Origin: Bacteroidota bacterium
GTDB taxonomy: Bacteria; Bacteroidota; Bacteroidia; Chitinophagales; Chitinophagaceae
Direction of reading: 5' to 3'
NCBI GenBank assembly: GCA_947456625.1
Contig: CANGQJ010000006.1
Span: 1 to 42,258, forward strand
DNA length: 42,258 nt
Under the pieces are notes generated by a model. That model saw only the letters and a list, made by a program, of their open reading frames with translations. It was not told where the DNA came from and searched no databases. Shown piece by piece: positions 5,672-15,786 of the stretch; position 1 is the stretch's first letter; every line of letters begins with the position of its first letter. A program made the translations under genes and the position numbers.

Positions 5672-8600
5672 ATGGAGCAAAATAAGAACTGGCAAAGTTT
5701 TGGCGAATTAAACAATTCTGAAGCCTATAACAAAGAGGTGACTAACGAGTTCAAAGAAGAACTTCCTTTTGTAGAAGACCATAGTGGTTTTTTACAAACC
5801 AAAGCACCTCGTCGTGACTTCTTAAAATATTTAGGTTTTAGTACCGCTGCTGCTGCAGTGGCTGCAAGTTGTGAAATGCCAATTAAAAAGGCAATTCCTT
5901 TTGCAAACAAACCAGAAGATATCGTTCCGGGTATCGCTGATTATTATGCAACAACTTATGTGCAAGATGGTGATGTGGTGAGTGTGGTTGCTAAAGTGCG
6001 TGATGGTCGTCCTATTAAATTAGAAGGTAATACATTAAGTCCCATCACAGGTGGTGGTACTTCGGCAAGAGTACAAGCATCGGTTTTAGATTTATATGAT
6101 ACTGCACGTTTACGTTTCCCAACCATTGCAGGTAAGGAAGCAACTTTTGAAGCAGTAGATAAAGCAATTGCTTCAGAATTAAACAACGGTGCTGTAATAG
6201 TTACAAGTTCAATTACTTCGCCTTCTACAAAAGCAGTAATTGCACAATTTTTAGCAAAGCATCCTGGTAGCAAACATGTTACTTATGATGCAGTTTCATT
6301 TAGCGGTATGTTACTTGCAAATGAAGCGAGCTATGGTAAAAAAGTAATTCCTAGTTATCATTTTGAAAAAGCAAAAGCAATTGTTTCATTAAGCGCCGAC
6401 TTTTTAGGTACTTGGTTAAGCCCAGTTGAATTTGCTAAACAATATGCTACTGGTAAAAAAATAGATGAAAAAAATCCTGCAATGAGCAAGCATATCCACT
6501 TTGAAACAGTGGCTAGCTTAACAGGCTCTAACGCAGATGAAAAATATTTATGTCGTCCCTCTGAAATAGGCGCTATTGCTGTTGCTTTATTAAGTGCAGT
6601 AAAAGGTGGCGAAATTGCAGGTGTGGATGCAAAATTAAAAGCAGGCATTGAGGCTGCTGCAAAAGCATTAAACGAAAATAAAGGTGCTGCATTAGTTGTT
6701 GCAGGCAGCAACGACAAAGACATTCAAATTATAGTAAACGCTATTAACGACGCAATTGGCGCAAATGGTACTACTATTAATTTTGGTGCTACTGTAAATT
6801 ATCGTCAAGGTATTGATAGCGAATTTGCTGCATTAGTAGATGACATGAACGCAGGAAAAGTAAATGCTATTTTATTTCACGGTGCAAACCCAGTGTATAC
6901 ATGGCCTGCAGCGGATAAAGTAAAATCTGGTTTAGCAAAAGTAAAAACAACTATTTCATTTAGCGCTAAGTTAGACGAAACAGCAGCTGTTTGTAAATTT
7001 GTAATTCCTGATCATCATTTCTTAGAAAGTTGGGGTGATGCTGAACCAGTAACTGGTCACTTTTCTTTTATTCAACCAACTATTGCTCCCTTATTTAAAA
7101 CTCGTGCATTCCAAGACTCATTATTAAAATGGTCTGGCGATGCAACCGAATATACTAGCTACGTTAAAAATTTTTGGTCTACTAAATTAGGCGGAGAAAA
7201 TGGCTGGAATAAAACTTTACAAGACGGTGTAATTAATCCTTCAACTCCAGTAATAAGTGGTGCAAGTATTAATAGCAGCGCAGTGGCTGCTGCTTTAATT
7301 GCAGTAAACGCTGAGAAACCTTCTAGTAAAATTGAATTAGCATTATATCAAAAAGTAGGTATTGGTGCTGGACAAGGTGCAAGTAACCCATGGTTGCAAG
7401 AATTACCAGATCCAGTAACACGTGCTACTTGGGATAACTATATTATAGTATCACCTGCAATGGCAAAAACGTTATTAAACATAGATTTAACAAATGCTGG
7501 TCAGGCCGATGCTTACGAGGTACAACCTCCTAAGAAAGTAGTTAAGTTAACTGTTGACGGAAAATCTATTGAATTACCTGTATTAATTATACCAGGTACA
7601 CATCCTCAAACAGTAGGTATTGCAGTGGGTTATGGTCGTGCCGAAAGTTTAGGTAAAGCAGTAGTTGGTACTGGTAAAAATGCATATCCTTTGGCTTGCA
7701 TTAAAAATGGTACTGTAAACTTTAGCTGTGCCAATGTTACTTTAACACCAACAGGTGAAACTTATCCTGTTGCTTTAACACAAACACATTTCCGTTACGA
7801 CACTACACAAGGTAATCGTACCGAGGTAATGAAGGAAATGACTTTAGCAGAGTACAAACACAATCCTAAAGAAATTATTGAAGAGCGTGCCGACGAATAT
7901 CGCGGTCAAATGGTAGGTGGAAATAAAATGACCGACGAGCAAGTACTTGAGAACTTTGCAAAAGATGCAACTATTTATCCTGTGTATGACCGTCCAGGAA
8001 TTAAATGGGGCATGAGCGTAGACTTAAACGCTTGTAATGGTTGTGGTGCTTGCGTGGTTGCATGTAATGCAGAAAACAACGTTGCAATTGTTGGTAAACC
8101 AGAAGTATTACGTGGCCATGAAATGCATTGGTTACGTATTGATAAATATTTTAGTGGTGATATGGAAAATCCAAAAGTGGTATTCCAACCATTAATGTGT
8201 CAGCATTGTGATAACGCTCCTTGTGAAAACGTTTGTCCAGTAGCTGCAACCAACCATAGCTCTGAAGGTTTAAACCAAATGACTTATAACCGTTGTATTG
8301 GTACTCGTTATTGCGCAAACAACTGTCCATTTAAAGTACGTCGTTTTAACTGGGCCGATTACACAGGTGCAGATAGCTTCCCAGATAACCAAGCAGGTGA
8401 AGTGAACGATGTAGTAATGAACATGAATGACGACTTAACACGTATGGTATTAAACCCTGATGTTACAGTACGTTCTCGTGGTGTGATTGAAAAATGTTCT
8501 TTCTGCGTACAACGTTTACAAGCTGCTAAATTAGATGCGAAAAAAGATTCTCGTCCAATGATGGATAGCGATATTAAAGTAGCATGTCAACAATCATGTC

Positions 8601-8806
8601 CTACTAACGCAATTACTTTTGGTAACGCAAATGACAAACATAGCGCTATTACAAAAGTTCGTGTAGATAACCCTAACCGTTCGTTTTATGTGTTAGAGCA
8701 ATTACACGTTTTACCGAATGTTACTTACTTAGCAAAAGTGAGAAACGCTGATGAGCATGAAGCAAAAGCGGAACACGCTGAAAAAGCAGAAGCTAAAAAA
8801 GCATAA
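5672..8806 (+). CDS. actB: Alternative Complex III subunit ActB, molybdopterin-oxidoreductase-like/iron-sulfur protein
   Basis: A 1044-residue peripheral subunit. The N-terminus carries a twin-arginine motif (RRDFLK, Arg47-Arg48), a hydrophobic Ala-rich segment and Cys67 in an AASC context, so it may be a Tat-exported lipoprotein. Residues about 70-740 are the molybdoenzyme-like domain, which in this family lacks the cofactor. Residues about 780-980 form the ferredoxin-like domain: CNGCGACVVAC, CQHCDNAPCENVCP, CIGTRYCANNCP and CSFC/CQQSCP. In the third group Thr replaces a Cys, as expected for a 3Fe-4S cluster. It collects electrons from the membrane quinol-oxidising subunit and passes them to ActA. 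The C-terminus is a charged Ala/Glu/Lys tail. Confidence 0.92.
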   Translation: MEQNKNWQSFGELNNSEAYNKEVTNEFKEELPFVEDHSGFLQTKAPRRDFLKYLGFSTAAAAVAASCEMPIKKAIPFANKPEDIVPGIADYYATTYVQDGDVVSVVAKVRDGRPIKLEGNTLSPITGGGTSARVQASVLDLYDTARLRFPTIAGKEATFEAVDKAIASELNNGAVIVTSSITSPSTKAVIAQFLAKHPGSKHVTYDAVSFSGMLLANEASYGKKVIPSYHFEKAKAIVSLSADFLGTWLSPVEFAKQYATGKKIDEKNPAMSKHIHFETVASLTGSNADEKYLCRPSEIGAIAVALLSAVKGGEIAGVDAKLKAGIEAAAKALNENKGAALVVAGSNDKDIQIIVNAINDAIGANGTTINFGATVNYRQGIDSEFAALVDDMNAGKVNAILFHGANPVYTWPAADKVKSGLAKVKTTISFSAKLDETAAVCKFVIPDHHFLESWGDAEPVTGHFSFIQPTIAPLFKTRAFQDSLLKWSGDATEYTSYVKNFWSTKLGGENGWNKTLQDGVINPSTPVISGASINSSAVAAALIAVNAEKPSSKIELALYQKVGIGAGQGASNPWLQELPDPVTRATWDNYIIVSPAMAKTLLNIDLTNAGQADAYEVQPPKKVVKLTVDGKSIELPVLIIPGTHPQTVGIAVGYGRAESLGKAVVGTGKNAYPLACIKNGTVNFSCANVTLTPTGETYPVALTQTHFRYDTTQGNRTEVMKEMTLAEYKHNPKEIIEERADEYRGQMVGGNKMTDEQVLENFAKDATIYPVYDRPGIKWGMSVDLNACNGCGACVVACNAENNVAIVGKPEVLRGHEMHWLRIDKYFSGDMENPKVVFQPLMCQHCDNAPCENVCPVAATNHSSEGLNQMTYNRCIGTRYCANNCPFKVRRFNWADYTGADSFPDNQAGEVNDVVMNMNDDLTRMVLNPDVTVRSRGVIEKCSFCVQRLQAAKLDAKKDSRPMMDSDIKVACQQSCPTNAITFGNANDKHSAITKVRVDNPNRSFYVLEQLHVLPNVTYLAKVRNADEHEAKAEHAEKAEAKKA

Positions 8807-8831
8807 TTTAAAATTTTAGAAAAAGAATAAG

Positions 8832-10277
8832 ATGCATTTAAAGTACGAATCACAACTGCGCGAACCCTTAGTATACGGTAATAAAACCTATGCTCAAGTT
8901 ACTGAAGACATCGTGCGACCTATTGAAGCCAAACCATCTCGTTTATGGTATATTGGTTTTTTCATTGCTGTTACCTTACTTAGTTTTGGTGCATACAGTG
9001 TGTATCGTGAGGTAACTTACGGTATTGGTCAGTGGAACTTGAACAAAACCATTGGATGGGGTTGGGATATCACCAACTTCGTATGGTGGGTTGGTATTGG
9101 TCACGCGGGTACCTTGATTTCTGCGGTATTATTATTATTCCGTCAAGGATGGAGAACAGGTGTTAACCGTGCTGCCGAGGCCATGACAATATTTGCCGTT
9201 ATGTGTGCGGGTCAGTTCCCAATATTCCACATGGGTCGTGTATGGATGGCGTTTTTTGTAATGCCTTATCCTAACTCACGTGGTCCATTATGGGTGAACT
9301 TTAACTCACCATTGTTATGGGACGTATTTGCGATCTCTACTTACTTTACTGTTTCTTTATTATTCTGGTACTCTGGTTTATTACCGGACTTTGCAACGGT
9401 GCGTGATAGAGCGTTTACAAAATTGCGTAAAAAATTATATGGTATTGCTTCCTTTGGTTGGACTGGTTCTACCAAGCATTGGCAAAGACACGAGAGTTTA
9501 TCATTAGTACTTGCTGGTTTATCTACACCGCTGGTATTATCGGTTCACACCATTGTATCTTTTGACTTTGCTACTTCAGTAATTCCTGGGTGGCATACTA
9601 CTATCTTCCCTCCATACTTTGTGGCCGGTGCCATCTTCTCTGGCTTTGCGATGGTACAAACCTTATTATTAATTGTAAGAAAAGTATTTGGATTAACAGA
9701 CTATATCACAATTGGTCACATCGACCTTATGAATAAAGTAATTGTACTTACTGGTAGTATTGTAGGTATTGCTTACTTAACCGAATTATTTATGGGTTGG
9801 TACTCTCAAAATAAATATGAAGGATATACTTTCTGGTATAGCCGTGCTTATTTATTTAGCCCTTATGGTTGGAGTTATTGGGGTATGATGGCTTGTAACG
9901 TAATCTCTCCTCAAATTTTCTGGTCTAAGAAAATGAGAAGAAATGTATTTGTTACTTTCTTTATGAGTATCATCGTAAACATTGGTATGTGGTTTGAGCG
10001 TTTTGTAATTATTGTTACCTCATTATATCGTGATTACCTTCCTTCTAGCTGGTCTGTTTACTACAGCCCAAGTATATGGGAGATTGGTTTTTACGCAGGA
10101 ACTTTTGGATTGTTCTTTACTTGCTTCTTCTTATTTGCTAAATACTTCCCAGTAATTGCTGTGGCAGAAATTAAGTATGTATTAAAACGAAGTGGTGAAA
10201 GTTATAAACCAGAATTTGACGCTATTGAAGCGCAACCGCTTGACTCATTTGTTCACGATCATGCGCACGCACATTAA
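8832..10277 (+). CDS. actC: Alternative Complex III subunit ActC, NrfD/PsrC-type membrane quinol site
   Basis: A 481-residue polytopic protein of the NrfD/PsrC family with about ten hydrophobic segments, rich in Trp and Tyr. ActC binds quinol near the periplasmic face and contacts the ActB iron-sulfur domain. Family marks include GIGHAGTLISAVLLLFRQGWR in the second to third helix, the FPIFHMGR segment and conserved SRGPLWVNFNSPLLWD. It is 25 bases downstream of actB in the operon. The C-terminus ends in a short His-rich tail (HDHAHAH) that could bind metal. It is paralogous in fold to ActF. Confidence 0.93.
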   Translation: MHLKYESQLREPLVYGNKTYAQVTEDIVRPIEAKPSRLWYIGFFIAVTLLSFGAYSVYREVTYGIGQWNLNKTIGWGWDITNFVWWVGIGHAGTLISAVLLLFRQGWRTGVNRAAEAMTIFAVMCAGQFPIFHMGRVWMAFFVMPYPNSRGPLWVNFNSPLLWDVFAISTYFTVSLLFWYSGLLPDFATVRDRAFTKLRKKLYGIASFGWTGSTKHWQRHESLSLVLAGLSTPLVLSVHTIVSFDFATSVIPGWHTTIFPPYFVAGAIFSGFAMVQTLLLIVRKVFGLTDYITIGHIDLMNKVIVLTGSIVGIAYLTELFMGWYSQNKYEGYTFWYSRAYLFSPYGWSYWGMMACNVISPQIFWSKKMRRNVFVTFFMSIIVNIGMWFERFVIIVTSLYRDYLPSSWSVYYSPSIWEIGFYAGTFGLFFTCFFLFAKYFPVIAVAEIKYVLKRSGESYKPEFDAIEAQPLDSFVHDHAHAH

Positions 10278-10299
10278 TTATTAGTTTAAGAAATATACT

Positions 10300-10884
10300 A
10301 TGGCACAAAAGAAATTTGTAGTTGGTTGTTTTGATGATGAAAAAGTATTGTTTCCTGCAGTTAAGCAAGTGCGTACTGCTGGTTATAAAATTAAAGATGT
10401 TTATACACCGTTCCCGGTGCATGGTTTAGACCACGCCTTGGGTATGCGTGAAACAAGCTTACACACAGCCGGCTTTATTTATGGTATTACAGGTACCACT
10501 ACTGCAATTAGTTGCATTAGTTGGATATTCACAAAGGATTGGCCTTTAAACATTGGTGGTAAGCCACACTTTGCTTTACCAGCATGGATCCCAATTATTT
10601 TTGAGTTAACTGTATTATTTGCTGCGGTAGGTATGGTAATGACTTTTATGTGGTTATGTCAAATGGCACCTGGTGTTAAAAAACATCATTTCCATAAAAG
10701 AGCAACCGACGATTTATTTGTAATGGTTATTGAGTGTACCGAAAAAACAAATGCCGAAGATTTAAAAGCTTTATTAGCTGCTAACGGTGCTGTTGAAACC
10801 GACATTCAAGTTGCAGAAGAAGACTGGTGGTTTGGAACTTATGACAACGAAAATGAAAACTTATATAAGCAAGTAGCACACTAA
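10300..10884 (+). CDS. actD: Alternative Complex III subunit ActD (DUF3341)
   Basis: A 194-residue protein of the DUF3341 family. The N-terminal part (about 1-55) is a small soluble domain with the family block YTPFPVHGLDHALG. It is followed by two membrane helices (about 57-78 and 98-124) and a second soluble portion rich in acidic residues. ActD is an accessory membrane subunit of the complex without cofactors. It lies 22 bases after actC, and the operon order actC-actD-actE is the standard one in Bacteroidota. Confidence 0.92.
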   Translation: MAQKKFVVGCFDDEKVLFPAVKQVRTAGYKIKDVYTPFPVHGLDHALGMRETSLHTAGFIYGITGTTTAISCISWIFTKDWPLNIGGKPHFALPAWIPIIFELTVLFAAVGMVMTFMWLCQMAPGVKKHHFHKRATDDLFVMVIECTEKTNAEDLKALLAANGAVETDIQVAEEDWWFGTYDNENENLYKQVAH

Positions 10885-10944
10885 TTAATGTGTCTCTTGT
10901 AAATTATAGGAAAGAAAAAACTTAAATGAATTAAGACATAAACG

Positions 10945-11544
10945 ATGAATAAATTTTTAGCAATAACATTTTTAGCCGCAGTAGTTACATTAACTAGTTG
11001 TTCTGATGTTAAGCGTACTCCAGGTTCTATCTATATGCCCGATATGGCTTATAGCCGAGCGTATGAAACTTACGCCGATCATAGCAACCTAACCGAAAAA
11101 GGAATTAACTATACCAACATGCCTGTTGCAGGTACGGTGGCACGTGGTCATGAAATGCCTTTTCCAATTGCAAAAGATAAAGTGGGCGATACGGTTAATT
11201 ACAACGCATCAAAGGCAGTGCCTAACCCAATTGATTCTTTAAGTAAAAAAGAATACGACGAAGCAGAGCGTTTATATTTAATTAACTGTGGAATTTGTCA
11301 TGGTGCTAAATTAAATGGTAACGGTCCTTTGTATAAAGATGGTAATGGTCCTTATCCTGCAAAACCAGCTACATTGGTTGGTGATGCAAAGTATGAGAGC
11401 ATGCCTGCTGGACAAATGTTTTATTCGGTTGCGTATGGTAAAAACTTAATGGGTTCTTATGCATCTCAACTAAGTAGACATCAACGTTGGATGATTATTA
11501 AATACATTAAAGAAAAACAAGCAGCTGCAAAAGCTTCTAAATAA
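10945..11544 (+). CDS. actE: Alternative Complex III subunit ActE, monohaem cytochrome c lipoprotein
   Basis: A 199-residue exported protein. The signal peptide ends in a lipobox (LTSC, Cys19), so it is probably anchored by lipid in the periplasmic leaflet. One haem c motif, CGICHGAKLNGNGP, lies near residue 115, with the expected downstream Met in a typical cytochrome c fold (MPAGQMFYSVAYGKNLMGSYASQL). ActE provides the haem near ActA for electron exit. It lies 60 bases after actD and 20 before actF. Confidence 0.92.
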   Translation: MNKFLAITFLAAVVTLTSCSDVKRTPGSIYMPDMAYSRAYETYADHSNLTEKGINYTNMPVAGTVARGHEMPFPIAKDKVGDTVNYNASKAVPNPIDSLSKKEYDEAERLYLINCGICHGAKLNGNGPLYKDGNGPYPAKPATLVGDAKYESMPAGQMFYSVAYGKNLMGSYASQLSRHQRWMIIKYIKEKQAAAKASK

Positions 11545-11564
11545 AAATTTTTAAAAGAGAAACG

Positions 11565-12794
11565 ATGGCATCTATTAAAGAGCAATTTGAAATTCCTGGT
11601 AAATTAAAAACATGGGCTTATGCTTTAATTGGCATTGGCGGTGTGGCCTTATTGTATGGTATGTTTACCCAAGGATTTAGCACAGACGAACATGAGCAAG
11701 TTCACTTTTGGGGTACTTTAATGTACAACACCATTTTTTGGACTTTAGTGACCAACGCAGCTATGTTCTTTTTATGTTTTAGCACTATGGCACAAGCTGC
11801 TTGGATGCAATCTTTTCGTAGAATTGCCGAAGCAATCTCAACTTTAGTTCCAGTTTTTGGAGCTATTACTTTTGCAGTATTAATGTATGTAGTACTTGGT
11901 GGTAAGCATCATATTTACCATTGGTTGGATGCAGAGGCAGTTGCCAAGGATCCAATATTAAAAGGTAAGGCTGGTTTCTTAAATCCAACTTTCTTTGTTA
12001 TTTGGACTACACTTGCAATTACTTTATGGTCTTATTTTGGATATAGAATGCGTCAAATTTCTCGTGAAGCGGATGAAAATCCAATGGACGCTGCAACTGC
12101 AACAAGTTTTAATATTCGTAGCATGACCCGCTCAGGATTTTTCTTAGTGTGGTTTGGTTTAACTGTTGCAAGTACTATTCCTTGGTTATGGTTAATGAGC
12201 ATAGACGCACATTGGTATTCAACTATGTATAGCTGGTATACTTTTGCAAGTTCATTTGTTGCTGGTATGGCACTCATTGCACTTTGGGTAATTTATGTAA
12301 AAAACAAAGGCTATTTAGAATTAACAAATTCAGAACACTTACATGACATTGCAAAATTCATGTTTGCGTTTTCTATCTTTTGGACCTATTTATGGTTCTC
12401 TCAATACATGTTAATTTGGTACGCTAATATTCCTGAGGAAACAGTTTACTTTAAACACCGTGTACAAGGTGCTTACAAACCTATCTTCTTCTTGAACTTA
12501 GTAATTAACTTTTTAGCGCCATTAATTATTTTAATGAAACGTTCTGCAAAAAGAAACTTTACTCTAGTTGCTTTTATGGCAGTGTTAATATTATTTGGAC
12601 ACTGGATTGATTTTTACCAAATGGTAATGGGAAGTCTTATGAAAGACCATGTTACATTAGGTTGGTTAGACTTTGGAATTTTAGGATTCTTTGTGGGTGT
12701 TTTAATTTTAATGGTAGCACGCTCCTTAGCAAGCAAACCATTAATTGCTAAAAACCATCCATTCTTAAAAGAAAGTATTATTCACCAAGTATAA
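11565..12794 (+). CDS. actF: Alternative Complex III subunit ActF, NrfD-like membrane protein
   Basis: A 409-residue protein with about ten membrane helices, a paralogue of ActC. In known complexes ActF contributes a proton pathway and structural contacts rather than the main quinol site. Family features include the His-rich loop GGKHHIYHWLDAEAV, the segment FWTYLWFSQYMLIWYANIPEET, and HWIDFYQMVMG in a late helix. It closes the act operon, but the gap to ctaC is only 57 bases with no terminator seen, so act and oxidase genes may be co-transcribed. Confidence 0.92.
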   Translation: MASIKEQFEIPGKLKTWAYALIGIGGVALLYGMFTQGFSTDEHEQVHFWGTLMYNTIFWTLVTNAAMFFLCFSTMAQAAWMQSFRRIAEAISTLVPVFGAITFAVLMYVVLGGKHHIYHWLDAEAVAKDPILKGKAGFLNPTFFVIWTTLAITLWSYFGYRMRQISREADENPMDAATATSFNIRSMTRSGFFLVWFGLTVASTIPWLWLMSIDAHWYSTMYSWYTFASSFVAGMALIALWVIYVKNKGYLELTNSEHLHDIAKFMFAFSIFWTYLWFSQYMLIWYANIPEETVYFKHRVQGAYKPIFFLNLVINFLAPLIILMKRSAKRNFTLVAFMAVLILFGHWIDFYQMVMGSLMKDHVTLGWLDFGILGFFVGVLILMVARSLASKPLIAKNHPFLKESIIHQV

Positions 12795-12827
12795 TTATTT
12801 GATCTAGTACTATAATTGATTTTGAAA

Positions 12828-12852
12828 TAACGAATTAAGAATTAACGAATTA
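12828..12852 (+). repeat. 10-bp direct repeat at the ctaC start
   Basis: TAACGAATTA occurs at 12828-12837 and again at 12843-12852, where its last base is the A of the ctaC ATG. Similar AACGAATT-type units recur in intergenic DNA of Bacteroidota, so this may be a simple repeat; a regulatory role is only possible. Confidence 0.5.
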
Positions 12853-13928
12853 TGAGTTTATATTTATCCATCGCAATCATCGCCCTAATTTATGTGGTAA
12901 TTTTTCAAATTGCCAAGGCGAGTGAATATGTATCTATCTTAAAAGGCGAAGAAAACAGCCGCAAACAAAACAATAAAATAAACGGTTTTTTAATGATCGC
13001 GTTTTTAGTGTTGGGTTTTGTTGGTGTATATGTTTGTAATGACATGCTTTTTAGTAAAACATTGTTAGCACACGACGCTGCAAGTTTACAAGGCGAAAGA
13101 GTAGACCAAATGCTTTGGATTACTTTAATTATTACAGGTATTGTATTTGTTATCACACAATTTTTATTATTCTGGTTTTCGTACAAGTATCAAGAAAATG
13201 AAAACAGAAAAGTTTTCTTCTTTGCACATAGTACCAAATTGGAATTAATATGGACTGCAATTCCTGCAATTACTTTAACAGTACTAGTAATTTTTGGTTT
13301 ACGTAACTGGTTTTACTTTACAGGAGATGCTCCAAAAAATGCAATGGTAGTGGAAGTAACAGGTAAGCAATTTGGATGGATATTTCGTTACCCAGGAAAG
13401 GATGCAGTTTTTGGAAAAAAATATTACAGAAACATTGACCCAGCTACCAACTCGGTAGGTATTATTTGGGACGACAAATTTGCACAAGACGATATTTTAA
13501 CGGAGCAAACTATGTATGTAGTAAAAGGCCAACCGGTAAAATTAATCATTGGTTCAAGAGACGTTATTCATGACGTGGGTTTATCTGCTTTCCGTTTAAA
13601 AATGGACGCAGTACCTGGTATCCCAACAACAATGTGGTTTACTCCAAAGTACACTACAAAGGAAATGCGTGAGATAACTGGCAACCCCAATTACACTTAT
13701 GAAATTTCTTGTGATCAGTTGTGTGGAAACGGTCACTACTCTATGAAAGGTGTAATTGAAGTAGTGGAGCAAGAGGAGTATGATTTATGGATGGCTAAGC
13801 AAAAGCCTCAATACTTTGTAGCAAATCCTGACAAAGATCCCGAAGCAGCTAAGGCAGCACAAGCAGCCGATGCAGACAAAGCAAATACAAAGGACAGCAC
13901 TGCAAAAGCAGCAACTGCTAAAATGTAA
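12852..13928 (+). CDS. ctaC: cytochrome c oxidase subunit II (CuA protein)
   Basis: A 358-residue subunit that accepts electrons at the binuclear CuA centre. The CuA ligands are visible in SCDQLCGNGHYSM: Cys287, Cys291, His295 and Met298, with a further His expected in VIHDVGLSAF. The N-terminus has four hydrophobic segments (about 2-22, 46-66, 80-112 and 134-158); the two extra helices before the usual hairpin are common in Bacteroidota versions. The C-terminus is a low-complexity Ala/Lys/Asp tail. It has no fused haem c domain, so electrons probably arrive directly from the act complex or a separate cytochrome c. Confidence 0.94.
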   Translation: MSLYLSIAIIALIYVVIFQIAKASEYVSILKGEENSRKQNNKINGFLMIAFLVLGFVGVYVCNDMLFSKTLLAHDAASLQGERVDQMLWITLIITGIVFVITQFLLFWFSYKYQENENRKVFFFAHSTKLELIWTAIPAITLTVLVIFGLRNWFYFTGDAPKNAMVVEVTGKQFGWIFRYPGKDAVFGKKYYRNIDPATNSVGIIWDDKFAQDDILTEQTMYVVKGQPVKLIIGSRDVIHDVGLSAFRLKMDAVPGIPTTMWFTPKYTTKEMREITGNPNYTYEISCDQLCGNGHYSMKGVIEVVEQEEYDLWMAKQKPQYFVANPDKDPEAAKAAQAADADKANTKDSTAKAATAKM

Positions 13929-13976
13929 TTGAGCAAAGTATAAAACTTAATAAAGAAAATTATTTAAATAAAAGGT

Positions 13977-15779
13977 ATGAGTCACGAAGCAGCATTACAC
14001 GCACACGAATCGCATGGACATGATGATCATGGTCATCACGAACATCATGATACATTCTTAACTAAATATGTATTTAGTCAGGACCACAAAATGATCGCGA
14101 AGCAATTCTTGATCACTGGTATGGTTTGGGCGGTACTAGGAGGATTAATGAGTGTGCTTTTCCGTTTACAATTAGGGTATCCAGAAGCAAGTTTCCCTTG
14201 GTTAGAATCTATTTTGGGTAAATGGGCTAAGGGTGGTCAAATTACACCGGAAGCTTATTACGCTTTAGTAACTACACACGGAACGGTGTTGGTATTTTTT
14301 GTATTAACTGCTGGTTTATCTGGTACGTTTGCCAACTTTTTAATTCCATTACAAATTGGTGCGCGTGATATGGCTTCTCCATTCATGAACATGTTATCTT
14401 ATTGGTTTTTCTTAACCGCTAGTATTGTAATGTTATCTTCTTTATTTGTAGAGACAGGACCATTTAGTGGTGGATGGGTTGCATACCCTCCTTTATCTGC
14501 ATTACACGATGCATCACCTGGTTCTAAATCAGGTATGGACTTGTGGATTATTTCAATGGCATTATTCGTAGTATCTTCTTTATTAGGAGGTCTTAATTAT
14601 ATTGCTACTATTTTGAACATGCGTACAAAAGGTATGAGTATGACACGTTTACCTTTAACTATTTGGGCATTGTTCTTTACAGCAGTATTGGGTGTATTAT
14701 CATTCCCAGTTTTACTTTCTGGTTTTATCTTATTAATTTTTGATAGAAATTTTGGAACTAGTTTTTACTTATCTGATATTTTTGTGAATGGAGTAGGTGC
14801 ATTATCAAACGAAGGGGGTAGTGCTATTTTATACCAACACTTATTCTGGTTCTTAGGTCACCCAGAGGTTTATATTATCTTATTACCAGCCATGGGTATG
14901 GTGTCTGAGATCTTATCTGTAAATTCTCGTAAGCCTATCTTTGGATATATGGCCATGTTGGGTTCTTTATTTGCAATTGCAGTATTGGCCTTTTTAGTAT
15001 GGGCGCACCACATGTTTGTAACCGGATTAAATCCATTCCTTGGATCGGTGTTTGTATTATTAACTTTATTAATTGCCGTACCTTCTGCAATTAAAGTATT
15101 TAACTGGTTAACTACTTTATGGAGAGGTAATATTCGTTTTACTCCAGGTATGTTGTTTGCAATTGGTTTTGTAAGCTTATTTATCTCTGGAGGATTAACA
15201 GGTATTTGGTTAGGTAACGCTGCATTAGATATTCACTTACACGATACTTACTTTGTAATTGCGCATTTCCATATTGTAATGGGTGTGGCAAGTATGTTTG
15301 GAATGTTTGCAGGTGTATATCATTGGTTTCCTAAAATGTACGGTCGTCATTTAAATAACTCATTAGGGTATTTCCACTTTTGGGTAACTTTAGCGGGTGC
15401 CTATATGATTTTCTGGCCAATGCACTACGAAGGATTAGCTGGTATGCCACGTAGATATTTTGACTTTAGCATTTGGGAAAGCTTCAAACAATTTGCAGAA
15501 TTAAACCGTTTTATTAGTACGGTTGCCATGATTGTATTTGCAGCTCAACTTTTATTCTTAATTAATTTCTTCTATTCTATATTCAAAGGTCGTAAAGTAA
15601 CCGATCCAAACCCTTGGAAATCCAATACTTTAGAGTGGACTACTCCAATTAATCCTGGCCACGGTAACTGGCCTGGTGAAATTCCTGAAGTACACCGTTG
15701 GCCTTATGATTATGGTAAGGATGGCGTTGACTTTATCCCACAAACAACTCCAGTGGGCGAGCACGAATCAAGCCACTAA
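13977..15779 (+). CDS. ctaD: cytochrome c oxidase subunit I (haem-copper oxidase)
   Basis: A 600-residue catalytic subunit reducing oxygen and pumping protons. Ligands seen: His101 (THGTV, haem a); His295 in GHPEVYI with Glu297 and Tyr299 (CuB ligand, proton-channel Glu and cross-linked Tyr, as in type A1 enzymes); His344-His345 (CuB); and His430/His432 in HFHIVMG (haems a3 and a). About twelve helices are predicted. The N-terminal 25 residues are extraordinarily His-rich (ten His among Asp, Glu and Gly) and look like a soluble metal-binding tail. A strong hairpin follows the stop codon. Confidence 0.95.
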   Translation: MSHEAALHAHESHGHDDHGHHEHHDTFLTKYVFSQDHKMIAKQFLITGMVWAVLGGLMSVLFRLQLGYPEASFPWLESILGKWAKGGQITPEAYYALVTTHGTVLVFFVLTAGLSGTFANFLIPLQIGARDMASPFMNMLSYWFFLTASIVMLSSLFVETGPFSGGWVAYPPLSALHDASPGSKSGMDLWIISMALFVVSSLLGGLNYIATILNMRTKGMSMTRLPLTIWALFFTAVLGVLSFPVLLSGFILLIFDRNFGTSFYLSDIFVNGVGALSNEGGSAILYQHLFWFLGHPEVYIILLPAMGMVSEILSVNSRKPIFGYMAMLGSLFAIAVLAFLVWAHHMFVTGLNPFLGSVFVLLTLLIAVPSAIKVFNWLTTLWRGNIRFTPGMLFAIGFVSLFISGGLTGIWLGNAALDIHLHDTYFVIAHFHIVMGVASMFGMFAGVYHWFPKMYGRHLNNSLGYFHFWVTLAGAYMIFWPMHYEGLAGMPRRYFDFSIWESFKQFAELNRFISTVAMIVFAAQLLFLINFFYSIFKGRKVTDPNPWKSNTLEWTTPINPGHGNWPGEIPEVHRWPYDYGKDGVDFIPQTTPVGEHESSH

Positions 15780-15786
15780 AATTTTG

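Noticed and set aside
5956..6723. Long minus-strand frames inside actB
   Set aside because: They are shadows of actB codon bias; no start signals or motifs.
8280..8345. Missing cysteine in the third ActB cluster motif (CIGTRYC) considered as damage
   Set aside because: Thr at this place is the family norm and fits a 3Fe-4S cluster.
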